Positions 22,801 to 37,800 of a DNA stretch of 64,000 nt are shown here, piece by piece; positions within the stretch are counted from its first letter, which is position 1; every line of letters starts with the position of its first letter. Made by a program: the position numbers and the translations under genes. Location: positions 9,838,598 to 9,902,597 of the forward strand of contig JANVCC010010406.1 of assembly GCA_025345505.1 (NCBI GenBank), given 5' to 3'. The notes beneath the pieces are model-generated. The model saw nothing but the letters and a program-made list of their open reading frames with translations, was not told where the DNA came from and ran no database searches. The DNA is from Todiramphus chloris collaris. Taxonomy: Eukaryota; Chordata; Aves; Coraciiformes; Alcedinidae.

Positions 22801-25800
22801 TTTGATATGTCCAGGAATAAGGCTGGACTTAATACTGAAGGTCTCTTCCAGCCAAAACTATTCTATGATTCTATGAATCATTTTGAATCCATGTTTTTTA
22901 GAACTTGTTTAAAGTCTACCGTTAAATGCAACAGTGATCTAAGAGTCCACAAGCATCACTTTAAAATAGCAGTTTGTAAGCATCCAGTGACATAGGTGTA
23001 GATAAGATCGGTCATTGCAGTTCATTTTCGGAGGAGCTATGCACTGGGAAAACTGTTCATGTCAGTAAAGTGTTTTCATTTTGACACTTCAGTGACATGG
23101 GCAGAGGGGCTTGCTCTAGAGTAACTGCATTGTACCTGAAAAATAGAATTCTATAAGCACTTATTTCCCCCTTTTCCACTCTAAAGACAAAATCCAATCC
23201 TCTTAATCAAAGAATAAAATCAGTAATTACTTCCCAAAGCTGTATGACTTCAAAGCATGCTAATGGATCTGCAAAGTAGCACAAATTGAATATATCGAAA
23301 ACAAGTATGCATCTCAGGCCCCTTTCGGTAAGACAGCTTTATATAAACACAAGATTTTACTTTCCAGAATTTGACTCAGGTCTCAGTGACAGCTTCAATG
23401 GACTTTTTAATCTGCAGCTGCCAATCTGTTGTAATCAAAACTTCCAACTACAGATTAACACCTACTCCCCCTCATGATGAAACACAATGAAATATTAAAA
23501 GACAAGAAGAGTCAACTCACTTTCTTGTTAAGTTGTCTAAACAAGTTTTTATGTAAGTGTTGTAATAATTAATTTGTTCTTCATAAAATGCTGTCTTGGA
23601 GTTAAGTGCATTCAAAGTCTGCTGGAGTTTCACCAGTTCAGCTTTTCGATGATGTCTGTATCTTCTTTGATTCCGGATATCCTAAATAAATGTATTAATG
23701 TAATTGGTTTATTTGGTATTTTAAGGAGTCACAGCTTCTTATCATTCAAATGTGTAATTACATAACCTGACCTCATTACTGGGAGAAAGCATGAGCATGT
23801 TAGTTCTTACACACATGGTACCAGTAGGGAGTACTACAACTTACTGTCCAGAAGACAATGATCACACTGCTATTCATGTATGCAAGTGGTATCTTGAACT
23901 CTATTATGGTCTCCAGGGCATGACAGACACAGAAGTCATAAGGAAAACGTTGCCTTTATGCTATAAAAATGGCAGCTAGTTTCTTTCATGAGGCCTAAGA
24001 AATGAGAGCTTGGGCTTCTACTAGATAAGAACTAGCTACTGCTAAACTTGAGCTTGGGCTGCAGTTGGTTGAGGTCATGGTTGAGGCAGTCAAAAGTAAA
24101 AGAAAAGCAACTTTCAGTTCTAAGGCTCATCCCAATCTTCAGATTGCCTTAACACCTCAGAACAAAGCATCTTGCCTTTGAGATAGGGAAAAAAAGGAAT
24201 GGGTCACTTATTTTACTTATGTAAAATTATTTTGTTCCAAGAGAAGCAGATGCAAACACCTGAACTGATTAGGGCTTTAAAATGGCACTTTAGAGCAGGT
24301 GTAATATGACATAATTTTATTAGAGATTTAGCTCACATGAGTAATTTATTCTTTTATATATTCAAATGTTTGCACGTAAAAACCCCCACATATTTGTAAT
24401 ATGTAAATCACTCCTGTGAATTATGAGCAATTCACTCATGAGTAATTAAAGATAGTCCAATATTACTCATGAGCAATTAAAGATAATCCAATATACTAAG
24501 ATTCTTGCAGACATTATTGGGTGGGGATTTAGGACAGGGTTTGCTGATTTGTACACGACAGGCCCAGTGCTTTATCAGCCCCAGGATGGACACTGCATTG
24601 GCCCACTGTTCCCCTTGTGTCCTGCCCAACCATTACAGATGAGTGTCAATACCAATAAGGGAACATTTGGGTTTTCCTAAGCCTTTTTAAACTTTACAAA
24701 GATCACATTAATTATTAACTGAAACACTGATGGGTAATTTTGATTCTTTTTAAAATATAAAAAGCTATATTGAAACACATTGTACTGGAGAAGTTAAAAC
24801 AGCATGAATATCTAATCTGGATAGCAAAGTCTACAGTTGTATGTTATTCAGTTCAGGTAGCTACGCATGAGAATACTGTCTTTCACTTATTTTGTCAGCA
24901 AAGATGATTTTTGTGGACACTTCAGTGATTTAGTGTAGCATTCTCTGGAAAATGTATATTGTACATCTCTTGTTGAAATGGATTTAGGCTAGATGCCTAA
25001 AACACATCAATATAAAGGGAAGCACGTTCTATTTACCTTAGCAATCTCATTTATAATTTCTTGGTACTTTGTTGCTGAAGACACTATTCCTGCTTTTTCC
25101 AATGTCCGGAGATTTCTCTGAATTTTCCTTTTCTTTTGTTCTATTGGTAGCTGCCCATCTTCAAAGATAGACTGAGTGTGCTTCATTTTCTCTGGAGTTT
25201 TGGAATCTAAGATAGCACGTTTTTCTATGAGTTTCAAGTGCTCAGATTCCTGGGTGGAAAAAAAAAAAATCCAGAATAGTTCTTATCCAGCTTATCGTAA
25301 CAGTGAAGTATTCACATACATTAAATGCTCAAAGGAGAGTATCAAGAATCAAAGTGCAGGCTTTATTTATATCTTCTTACCACATGATCTGAAAGTGTTC
25401 TGCTTACTATGCCTTTTAACATACCTTAAGTAACTAATCACAACACCTAGACATGTATTTCAGTTAATCAAAACATGTCTAAAGTCAGATAGAGGATTCA
25501 ATGACTTGACTTAGTTGTGGGAAGACTGTTCACAGATCTCACAGGTGTCCCCTACGTACACACACTGAGGTATGCTAACATGTGGATGATATTGAGATGT
25601 AGCTGTGTGTGTCAGTATCTACATGGAAGTCTTCAACTGGGAACTCTTTCTTCCCACTCAATTCCCATACCAAGGACGGTAGTAGTTTCCCAGGCAGATG
25701 TTTGCTTATATTGCTTAAGCAAATAAACTAGGTGTCAGGGAACTTGAATTAAGATCATGAGAGGAAAATAAAAAAAATGTCTAATAAAAGGATTCATCTC

Positions 25801-28800
25801 AGTCTATTTGACTGTATTGTAACATAGTAAAGACCTCATTTACAAAAATGTAAAGAAAAAGAATTATTACAGTTGTACTGGTTGACAGCAAGGCTTAATT
25901 TTAGTTTTCTTACTGTAAAACTGGTAAGAATTTCAGAAAAGAAGATTGCAAGTCTCACAGTTTGAAGGCTCTAAATCTGCATAGTCTAAAAACAGCAACA
26001 GTGGCTTCAAGTGATCTACTAAAGCTTTCAAATAGCTATAATGAAAGATGTATTTCTTCCCTATTCAGGCACAGTGTAGCACTTACCTGTTGTTCTGTGG
26101 CTGGTGTTTCTAATATTTCTAAGAGTGTATCCCCTGGCTGTGTTCGTATCACATCCACAGTAAGTCTTTTGGTCCTTTAAAAAAAGGATATATAGATATT
26201 ACAAAACAGTTGTAGCTGGATCAGTTGTGCATTTCATTTATTCAACAGCAAAATTAGCAAGCACCCCCTTTATTATGGATACGTGGTAATGCTTATGTTT
26301 CCTAACTTTTTATGATTCAGAGCTTCTGTTAATAATGTCAAACATCTGCCTTTTACACAGGTTGGAATGGACAAATTCATGCATGCTCCCCCCCCCCCCC
26401 CCCCCTTTTATTTCCGGAAACAGTTAATGAACTATCACAGTAAAACAGTTATTGTTAACATGATAAAAATCCAAGCAACAACTCATATGAAGATTTTAAT
26501 TATGAGCATGACAAAACAGCACGCAGGAATGTAATCTTTTCAAAGCCTGAGCTCTGCATGGCTCCAATAAGGGTCATATTTACTGAATAAAGTGGAAATG
26601 CACTCAAAACTGCTGAACTTCTGAAGGAATTGTACATCTGATGCAATGCATTTATGCACAGCACTTAAGGACAGATATTTCTCTGGTGACAACAGCCAAG
26701 AAGCATTTCCTTGCTAGAGAAAAGGAAGCTGCTACAACCCGATATGTAGACTTTTTTTTTTTTTGGTAAGAATTTATCTCATTCCAGCTGCCTCTTCATC
26801 CATAATGCTTCCAAGAATGTCCAGCTACAGAATTCTGTTAATTTAGAGGACACAGTTCCAAATTAAATATAGCTCATTATTCTTAAAAATCAACAAATTT
26901 GAAGATGTAGCTTAAGTTTTCCAGGAAAATCTGATCAAGCTTCTCTGATATGGTATAAATGACTTGATATAGATAAACTATAATTTTATGTAAAGTTAGG
27001 GGTTTTGGTGGTGTTTTCAGGACTAAAAAGTTCTCTCAAAAATGCAATGAAATGTCACAAATGGTTTACTCTTATACAAATAACATTATCCAAAAACCAC
27101 TGACTATTTGTGTATCATCCAGGCTTCTATGGAAGAAGCAACACAGTAAGAATGAAGTACAGGCAGACTCGAACTATTGCTCCTTCCATGTTAGAAGGCA
27201 ATCTGCTAAGCCTCCTGGAAACTAGTTTGCTCTTCCAGAGCTGCCATTAATGGCACAGAGCAGTTCAGAAAAACTGCTGTTAAATGTAATTTTTGTTCAC
27301 AAACTCTCTTGCAGTCCCCTCCAATTTGCTAGCAAAAAACCCCAACCAAACAAACAACCAAAACAAAGCCAGAAAAGTTACCTAAAGTTGATGTAACTCA
27401 AGTGAAACAACACATTGCTGTCTTCCTCTGCCTGACACAACTTTCATCAATCTTTGTTGATGACCACCACAGTCTACATTAACATATATGGGATGGCACT
27501 CTTGTTCTATGCACTTAGAAATGGATGCTGACATGGCTGATAAGACGTGGTTTTCTTCCACTTCCCCTCTCTCCAACTTAGTTTGATATTTCTGTAGAAG
27601 CAGCATATTACTTGCACAGAGGCAAGGAACATTCAGTGAATTAGCTGTCACCTGAATTTTAGCCAGGTGCCTAACATTTCAGAGTTACAGTAAAAGACTT
27701 TGCTGATAAGGTAGGAAAGCTAAACATTGGTATTTGCACATCTCTTGGGTAAAAGGTAGTGGTAACTATTTTAACTTTTGATATTGCTGCAATTTAACAC
27801 AGATTTCTGATTATTCCTTTGTGAGATTATTTATTAAATTTCCTCAAAATATCAGAAATATTACTTGAAAGCACTTATGCAGTACAGAATTTAAATACTT
27901 TGTTAATTCTCATGCTATTGTTTCAACATATTTCCACAGTGTAGAGGATTAAAGACATTTCTTTTGGCCTTGATATAGCATATTTTTAGGTATTCTATTA
28001 ATGGGTAGCACTCTACTCTTACGCAGAGGAAAAATAAAAACCAGGAAGAATAAGGGTTTCTTTTGTTGTTGTTGTCTTTTAAAGGGAATCTTACTCTTAT
28101 TACAAAACCAGCCTGGGAACACCTTTAGAACTCTGATCTCTGGAATACCAAGTGACTAACAGTTTCACTTTGACATTGTCATTGCAGTCCCTGTACTTTA
28201 GATCTCACATTATATTTGATCACAAGTTGACAAAAAGCCTCAGTGTTTTCGCCTCTAAGATTCAGATCAAGTATGTGCAATTATAGTGGAAAAAAACCCT
28301 CTTCCTTTTAGGATAAATAGTAAGTTTTCTTACACTTAAAAATTCGATTTCTTTCCAGACTTTAAACAGGCAATTGTGGTTTTGATAGAAACTACACAAG
28401 TTAAAGAAGGATGTTAAGAACTTCCTTCACAAGTAAAACATCACATATTACAGCTTGAAAGAACTTCAAGAGAGGTATGCCAGTAATTTGATACTAAGTG
28501 GCTTTATAAAAATATCTTCAGCTATGAAGTAGCCTGTATCCCAGTAGCCATTTCTTAATTTGCTAACCAAATAAACATAATTTCCTTTCTCTAGATAAAA
28601 AGCAAGCACTATTCCTGCTTAAGTTACAGTCACATCCTGTTCAAATGCCTGATGGCAGTTATGTCAGTGTTTTCCTTTTGAGGGGAAGGAGAAGACAGTG
28701 TGATAATGTCTTCCTTTACAAGGTTAGAGTGCTTTTCATCTCTGCTTTTCCAAGGCTGTGGTGTTTTAAAGCAGAATGCTTTTACAACTTCATGGAAAAG

Positions 28801-31800
28801 CACTTAGTAGGAAGATAACGATGTAATCACTCCAAAACAGAAGTGGAAGTATGTTTATCTTTCTGTGAGCTTTCTGGAAGATTTGCTGTCACCTCTGACT
28901 TTTGAAGAAGTTTGAGGAGGACTGAACACAAACTGGCATTTGAAAACCGAGTGGACTCAACACCTCAAAAATGGGCAGGAGAGCACGGTGGAAGCAACAT
29001 TTAAAAACCAAAACAAGAACCCTACAAAAACAAGTAAACAAAATGTGTCATCAGAATATAGGCTTTTTAGCAAAACTTACTTTATCATCAGACTTTTGAG
29101 GTCTTGATCTTCACCTTCTCGTAACTCATATTTGCTTGTTAGAGACAGTGAAATCTCTGTTTTAGCAAGCTGATTCAGTGTGCTTTCCCTGTTGGGGTCA
29201 TTGGGATCAACAGCTCCTTCCCCTGTGAAGAAACATGGTTCAATGCATGAAGCAAATGAGAACCTAGATAAATCACTGTAAATCAGAAAGATTAAATTTA
29301 TTTAATAACATACCCATTGCTGCTATTTAGAAGGTTTTTTGGACACTGAGCAATCAAAACCATTAGCCAGCTATTTATAAGCTCAGTTAAAATATTTTGG
29401 AAATACCACCTATTGTTGCTTTTCACACCACTGATGTGCAACAGACTCGCATGTCTTCTCCTCAAGGAAGAAAACAATGTTACTTGCTTCATCCTAACAT
29501 GCAGCGATAGTGAAAAATGAGCTGTGTTAACATGCTATTAACTTGGAATCTGATAGTATCCATGACATCCTTTCTAAACATTTCACGTCTTACTACAATT
29601 AAGGCAAATTAGAAGTTATATTTATTCCTTATAACTTTCTAATGAATTTAAATGTTAAAACTTCATTTTATTTGAATAATTATAAAAAAAGGGCTGTTTT
29701 AAGAATTCTCCATGCATTTTCTTTAAGTTTCTAGCCAACACTAGCAAATCTTAAGATCAAGTTATCAAAAATCACTTGTTTTCTATCTGCAATTTGAGCA
29801 CGACTGCATCATTCTGCTCAAAACATTATTAATATTTGGATATTGAATCATATCATTAATCTTAAGAGCGAATATTCTAGTTCAAAGAGGGCTCAAGCAT
29901 AAGAGGTGATATTACAAAAAGCATTGAGAAAAGAATTCTTTAATAAATGAAGAAGCTGTCACTATGAGAGACACGAGAGTATTTCAATCAAGTCTCCATT
30001 TCATTCTGCTCTGGGAGTGAAGTTAACCATAAAGACAAAGAACAGCATACCAAGGAAAGACTCTACATCAGGAACAGGTCCCAGCGCTTTCAGCAATTCA
30101 TTCAGCAAGTCATTCGGCTCAGTGGCAATGGCATCTTGGTGTTCTAGTAGTAGCTATGGATGAATGTAAATAAAGTAATAATCAAAAACCCACAAGTGTG
30201 TTTACACTTGTAAATAAATCTAGAAACTAAATGCTGAAAAACACAGACCTAGTGTGATCAGGGTTTATGGAGGACCCAGGGAGAGGAAAGCATGCTCAGT
30301 TCTGGACTATGAGTTTAGAATAACTCTTGCTGTAAGAGGACTTGTCTCCAGTGATGAACATCACAGCTGAGAAGGTTTTAAGATTTGCTTTTCAGACTAA
30401 CAAAGTATCACAGAGTAAACAAGAAGAGTATTTCAGTGCTGCATCCTGAACTAAGCGCACACAGTGCTAAGCATGAAGATAGGGTTGGTGGTCCATGGAA
30501 GGATACCTGTTTTCTATACATCCATTCCAGTAGCTTACAATACAATCAGACACCTTTCAGAAATTATTCTCTCACTTTTTAAGTGAGAAACCTCCCTTAA
30601 ACAGCACCTGCTGCAAAATTTCTAGTAGACTTAGAAACTGCAGGAGGTTTGTGAATATTCACAATAACTTCTGCTGCTCCTGGGCATGTTCTCAAAACTT
30701 TCAGCCACATAAATACTGGTAAGCTAAGTTAATAAAGAGTTTGAACAGGGCAGTAATATTTTCTTGCAAACAGGCTCTTGATAATCATGAGAAAAGTAAC
30801 CTCATGCTGATTTAAGGTTAGCAGCTATATCAGCCAGGAGATTTAACAGTCCATTCGCCATAAAAGTAATATTCTTTTCTTGGAGGTTGGATGGAAAGAG
30901 CATCACCAAGCTCCACTGAAATTTAGCTACAGCAAAGCATGCACAGCAGACAAAACCTTCAGGATTCCAAGTATTTTAAACACTGCAAGTTATAGTAACA
31001 CTCATTACTAGAAACTTACAAGTAAAAAGCTTACATCCAGAAAAGACAGGCATTTCAGACAAACTTACAAAAGAAAAGTGAGCAAGAAATCCCAGAACCA
31101 TTAGCTTGTTTAAAATTTATGTGAAGCAGCTACCCCACCCTGTACGCAACATTGACTGAGGGGACTTCTGGGGAACTATGTGTGTTGGGTAGAACTCCAC
31201 CATGCTTGATGCTATACACACACAGAATGAAAAGGACATTCACAGGGCAGTTTCTTTGGGTTGAAGGCAAAAGATACATGGGGAAGCACAAAAATCAAAG
31301 CTGATGAATGCAACATATCCTTATAGATGTGTGCGATGAAAATTAAGCTTAGGCAAGTACCATGGTGTATGATGACAGTAGATTTGAGAATTTTCTTTGA
31401 AGGTGAGCTACACAGGAGAACAGAAAAAATGATGATGCATTTCCTTTTATTCCAACTAAATTTTTTTTTTTAGCTGTATGACTAGAATGTAAAGTTTAAT
31501 TTACACTTGCATGGAAGATGCATTGGGAGAAGATAAGTCACATGGAGGCTCAGGTTTTCACAGAAGGTTTGGCGGATGTGGCACAGGACAAGGAGGATCA
31601 CTTAGTAAAAATACCATGCACAGATAATGTATAGTCTTCAGAACTAATTGCTTGCTTTTCTTAGGAGGACAAGTGCACATAGTCATCATGTTGTCGAAAA
31701 GGACCATCTCCTCAGCCTCCTTTGTATGGCAACTTTCATTAAATTACTTCAGATTTTGTAGAGTATTTTATCAGCTAATACAAAACTGCATAATAATACT

Positions 31801-34800
31801 TTGTTACAGGATCAAATAATATATTAGACATGTAACAGACCCATAAAAAAAGAACATTTACCCAAGACTAGTGTTTAAATATAAGTAAGGATCATAAGCA
31901 TGCGGGCATAGGTCTATGCCTTAAAAAATTAAAAGAAAAAGTAGACACAAAGACAGTCCAGGAAATATGGTTTCAGCAGACTAGGCTATTAGTTTCTACT
32001 TGAATAAAGCTAACTTTTAATGTGGTGTAGTAGGAGTTCGGTATTCTGTAGTTTGTGACAATATTTATGGGAGGTTCTTTGTGGGATTTTTTTTCTGTTT
32101 TGGGGAGTGTTGGAATTTTTGAGCATCTGGTGGGGGGGAGGGGAAGGGGGGAAAAAAGGGGAGCAGGGGACAGTTTGCAAGACAGGAAACAGTTAGAAAT
32201 ATTCCAGCTTTAGGAGGATCATGTGGTGGGCATTTAACATACACTCTAATTAGTCATACTACAGGCTGCTGTTAATCTGTTCTTTACCCATGATAGAGAA
32301 CTGGCAGGATGCCACAACTTCAGTCCTTCTAAATCTTACATTCTCATCTGCTTCCAACAAAACATATGACAATGCCAGAGTCATGAAATACACTGGATGA
32401 TTTTTTCTCTATTCCCAGACTGAAAGGAGCTTCACATTGGTGTCACTTTCTTAGACAAGACAGGAAAGTATTTTTAAGTATAAATAAACTAGAAATGTCA
32501 CACTAGATTAGAACAAAAATGTTACTCCCTCCCATCAGAAAATGTTTCATTCTAATTGTTATTCAGATGATGCTTTTATATGGAAGCAGTCTTCTAGGAA
32601 TTTGTAATCTAATACTCAGTTACAGATGATTTCAGAAATAAACTGAAGAAATTATTTCAAAAGAAAGAACAAACACTAAGCCTTTCCCAGAGACTGTGTA
32701 TTAAAAGTATTTAATAAATTATATACTTTAGTCTGACTAGTATGTTTTCATTGACTTACTGAATGAGTATTGATAATTTCTTCAATGGAGATATATATGA
32801 CAGGTTTGCTAAGGGTCACCATGTCAGAGTATTCATCGATATTGAATTTCTCCTCTGGTTCAGGGACATCACACGCTGCTTGAAAATAATTCCTAAGACA
32901 AAATGAGAAAGACTTCAATACTTGTCCCCTATAAGCTCAGTTCAGTATAAAAAAAAAATAATCCACCATCACATCTTTGACATACATGGTATTTCTCTTA
33001 TAACCTGCAATCTTCATTTAGCTTTGAAGGAACCTATTGGAGACAATGCATTTACACATCAATACAAATGACAAAGCATTCTATCTTTCCTGCATGGCTG
33101 GTGGAAGTCTGTTTTAATGGTAATTTTTTTTCTTCTTATTCAACAAGGACTGGTAACTTGGTAAATTTTAAATATTTAGACAAGTCTGTATTTTATGCTC
33201 TGGAAGTTATGAAGGGTTTCCACAGAAAGGATCTCCAATTTTATGAAGGCACATTGTAGTATGAAGTGTGCTGAGAATAATTTATTTGAAATAGCTGCAC
33301 AAAATTACTGTTAGGTCTATGAATGTTTAAATCACTGTTACTCAGAGTCTGGGCTACTTAAAATGACAGAAAATGTGGTATTGTTTATAAATGCAAGAAT
33401 CTTGAGATTTAAAAATGCAAAGTATGGTTGAAGCATTACTTTGACATGACTAACATGTACATGGAGAACTGAGATCTGCTTCCCAAGGTGACAACAGATG
33501 TCTCTTTAAGATACGACACTTTTGGGGATAAACAGGGATAAACAACCAAGACACAGGAAGGTCCTCCTGCCAGAGGACCACTTTATTTTCCAGAGTGAGA
33601 GGACTTGGATTGGAGCAACTGGGAGAAACAGGGTTTTAGATCAGGGCTACAGGGTTGCTGTAGGAGCAGTCCTGCCTTCACTGTGCCAGCCCTGTACTGC
33701 TGAGGAAGATGCACATTTCAGGCTCAGAGGACCATTAAACTTGTTATTAGGAAAAAAACCCCACAAAACACAATCCTGAAAAAAAACACGTATGGGATTA
33801 CTTAGTTTGGAGAGGGGGAAAAAAAAGAGGGATATGATCAAGTTGTACAAAATCACAGTGGTGTTGCATGAGATGGGTGCAGAATGCATTCTTCAAATCC
33901 CACAATGAGATAAGAGGTATGCAATGAAACTAGTAGGAAAATACTAATAGCAAAATGTGCTATTTCCTACGACTGTGCAGGATGAAAGAATAAAATCTGT
34001 TAGAATCTCTTGGCAAAGATAAAAGAATAAAACCAAAACACAACTTCTGTGACCAATAATTTTTTTCCTCAGACGAAACATTTAGCAGTCCTCTTGACCA
34101 AAGAACACATTATTTTTGCTGGGTAATGAATCACACTGCTGTCAGAATTTGTGTTTGAAGTAAGAAAGTTTTACTGCAACCAAGACATCCGAGATGACCA
34201 GTTATTAAAGCATGTTACTTCTGCTTACACTTCCTCAGAAATGAAGATTCTTCTATGGCACATTACTCAACATTTTTAACTTTGAGCAGGGAATTCCTAT
34301 AATCCAAGAGTCCACTTTCCTTACTTATCTTAGAGGAGAGCTCTTACTTTGTAGGTACTTGTGAGGGCTTTTCATACCTGAACTTCTGGTACGTCTGAGA
34401 GAGGTAAGTGTTCATAGATGACAGATGTTCACTCTCTCCTTCGAAGAGTTTATTAGAAGCAGCATGCTGAAGGACCTTTGCTACACAGCCTAGGTTCCTC
34501 CTCTGGTCAGGGTGTATTTGTCCTCCAGCTGTCATATCAATTATATCAAAACCATCAGGAGCAACAATGGCAGGGTTCATGTAGCGATAGTACAGGAGGT
34601 TGCCAACAATCTAAAAGAAAAAGAATTAAGATAAATTGTTGGATTGACCAAAAATTATGATCAATCATGTCTACTTCTGAATTAGACCACAGGAACCAGT
34701 GCTAGAATAACCCCTAAGACATATATATTATCTATAAGGCTAACTGAAAGAGCTTCTGGTCTTATACAAGACATTTTACAACATCTCTGTGAACTTCAGT

Positions 34801-37800
34801 TATGGACTTTTACAGACACGTTTCAATTTGGTGCTGGCTCTAGGTCAGCTAATGGAAGGTATTGAGTTGAAAACAAAGAAAAATACAACTCATAGATTTT
34901 GCAAGACTCAGCTCCATAGACTCCTTCTCTGATACAGATACCTGCCTGCATTTAATGCATTCATTGATAAGGGATCTATTATTTCTCATGAGGACTGCAT
35001 ACAGCCCTAAAAAATAAGAGAATAGATTTTTCCAAACTATGATTTCTGTACTGGTATTACAGTAACTTATGTTGTGCAGATGGTGACTTCCAGTCATTCC
35101 TGATCTCAGGAACAGTCAGGACATTTGTTTCTGTAATTTGCCTCAGTTTATGTGTAGTCACCTAAAGAATTTCCAACTTTCAGATATAAAGGCTTTAGGC
35201 TGGGTGCTTTATGCTCCATTTGCTACTACTTTTTTTTTTTCTTTCCCGTAAGCTGAGCAATGGCTTACTCTGTATTGCTGGAGTGATGGACAGAAGTACC
35301 CTATGAATGATGCTTGCAAGGATTTCCAATGCATTGTTAGAACACAAAAAAAGCAGAATTAGTTTTTCAGCTGAGGAGTTTAAAATTCTCTGGGCACCAG
35401 GATATATAGGGATTTGTGTGTGTGTGTGTGTGCGCGCGCTTGGTGGTGTTTTTTATCCTGAACAGGATCTTTTTGAATAATAATAGGGAAGTCCTAGAAA
35501 TTAATACCTTGTAATTTTAAAACCGTTTCATTAAGAACTAATGAAATTTTCTTTGTTCAAGTAGAAATAGTTCCAGTTTGAGAGCTGTTAGACTCAGATG
35601 CCTGGAAAGCTCATGGAGCAATTGCCCTAAGCCCACTGAGGTGGAACCATGGCGGTGATAGGTTAGCGATGGCCAGCAAGCCAGTACCATGCTTATCACT
35701 TTCATTTTCAGTCTGTATAGATGTTATCCCTACAACTTTACAAGCATCCTAAATAAGTGTAATGTAACAATCTACTTGCAATTCATTTTTAGGGCCCTTC
35801 CTCACTGTATTTAAATTACAATACTAAAACAATTTAAAAAAAAGTTAACTTCAGGTGAGGGGGGAAAAATTAAAAAATGAAGACCACTGAGTTCTTCATG
35901 AAATGGCTGTTGGTGGTAAAGACCATAGTACAAAACAAGACACCAAGATAGTTCAGATAAAGCCCAGCCTTCTAAGAACAGTTACTATCCAAAACAGGTT
36001 TAGGACTGTTTTACCTAAGAATTTCTGTGTCCAGATTAAGATAGCTAGGTTGTGTCAACAGAGTTCTCTTCTCCCCTTCCACTACCCTATTGCAACCCAA
36101 GAAGTGTCAAATTCCTTCATTAAATGCTGTTGTTCTCAGTTTCTTAGAATGCTTAGTGTCAATAAAAGTTCCCTTTGGCATTAAAAGAACAAGCTGATGG
36201 CAGTTTACTCTCAAAAGTCTACCTTTAATAGTTCATCTTCTGTTGCATCTGGGAATTTCTCATGGAGAGAGCTCTTCAGAACTTTGGCTATGTATCTCAT
36301 TCCATAACTACATGTAGAACAAACGAAAAGGAAAAATGTTGAAAAGTCTTAGGTGAAACACAAAACAATCATTGTAGTCAGCTGAATTATTAGCTTTTTC
36401 TCCAGTCACTTAAAACAGTAAATGAGATCATAATGAAATATGCAGAAAATTTGAAGTACAGAGACATTCATGAGGCTGCTAAAGCAGAGCAGAAGTGGAG
36501 AAACCACTCCTCCTACTGGAGAAGTAAATTGAGAGGCTCGTATCGCAAGCCATGTAATTAGAAAGGATATCCCCCACTGAGTTTAAAATGAAGCTTCACT
36601 GTGCATATGAACTAGAGAATGGAGAATTCTAACTTGGCACTTACGGCATCATATTGAGAGAAGAGAAAATGGATGTGAGAACTTTGTCAGTTACTGCTCG
36701 CAAACTCTGAATCGATGATTCCAGTTTATTGACCACTTCTGTGTGTGTTAATGCTTGTTCTGTGGTTACATCATACGGCAATTTGCTGTAAAGTAAACAG
36801 ATATTAAACCAGGCTAAAAGCATTTGAGAATAAAATACTTTTTTCTTTCTTGCTTCATAAGGGCCGTCAATGAACAAAAAATGTCAGACAAATACAGTTG
36901 AAGTAGGCTGAGTAATGAAAGACTCAGATGCAAAAGCCTTCCATTTTTTTTTTTGAGTTTTAGGTGGGGGGGGTGCACATGCCATCATGTACCTTCCTTT
37001 AATTACAAAAAGAGAATCCTAATTTAAGGCATACATCTTCAACATCCCAGTCCCAGCATAACTCCTCGAAAGCCTGGGATGCTACTAACATGCTGTTATA
37101 AAACTTGGGAAAAAGTCTATAAATTCCTCCATGTCATAGTCTACTACACTTACAAAGATTAAGTAATTGACTTTTAAAGTTCATGACCAGAAAAGCAATC
37201 CCTTTGTTGCTCAGAGCAGGTTAAATTATCTGTTTTTCAAGCATATCTCCACAAAAGCTTTCATTGTGTTGCAGGAGGATGGGAAAGGGATGCACAGGCA
37301 GAAATTCAATTTGTCAGAAAAGGAAAAGGGGTACAGAACCAAGGGATGCCTCAAGTATTTATAATGGTACAGTATGTCCAGCTTCCTCACTCACCTGGCC
37401 TCACCAGTCTGCATTTCTAGCTGATTTACCCATGACTTGTACACATCCACAGGACTAGTGTTGATTACGAGGGACTTATCCTCTATGATCTCCTTCACCA
37501 CTGACGCCAGGAGCTGACGCAGAGTGTTCTGTCCACGAGCACCTCGATTGAAGCTGACAACCATCTTAATGACGGTGGGGTTTCCAGTAACAATATCCTG
37601 TATCTGGTCTACCTTAGAGCTGTATGAAGGACAGAAGAGTTCTCAAATATTACTTGTGTGCCCTTAACCATTTTTTTTCAAAATTCACACTAAGTTATCC
37701 TATTTCCATGTTGAAACATGTTTATGCTATTCCTTAGGCTTTTGTATAAAACAACATTATAGAATGTACTACTTGAATTATAGATGTGTTATAATCATGT

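Noticed and set aside
33480..33780. GC-richer block with an 85-codon frame in an IQGAP2 intron
   Set aside because: No recognisable motif, no splice context and no clear repeat ends.
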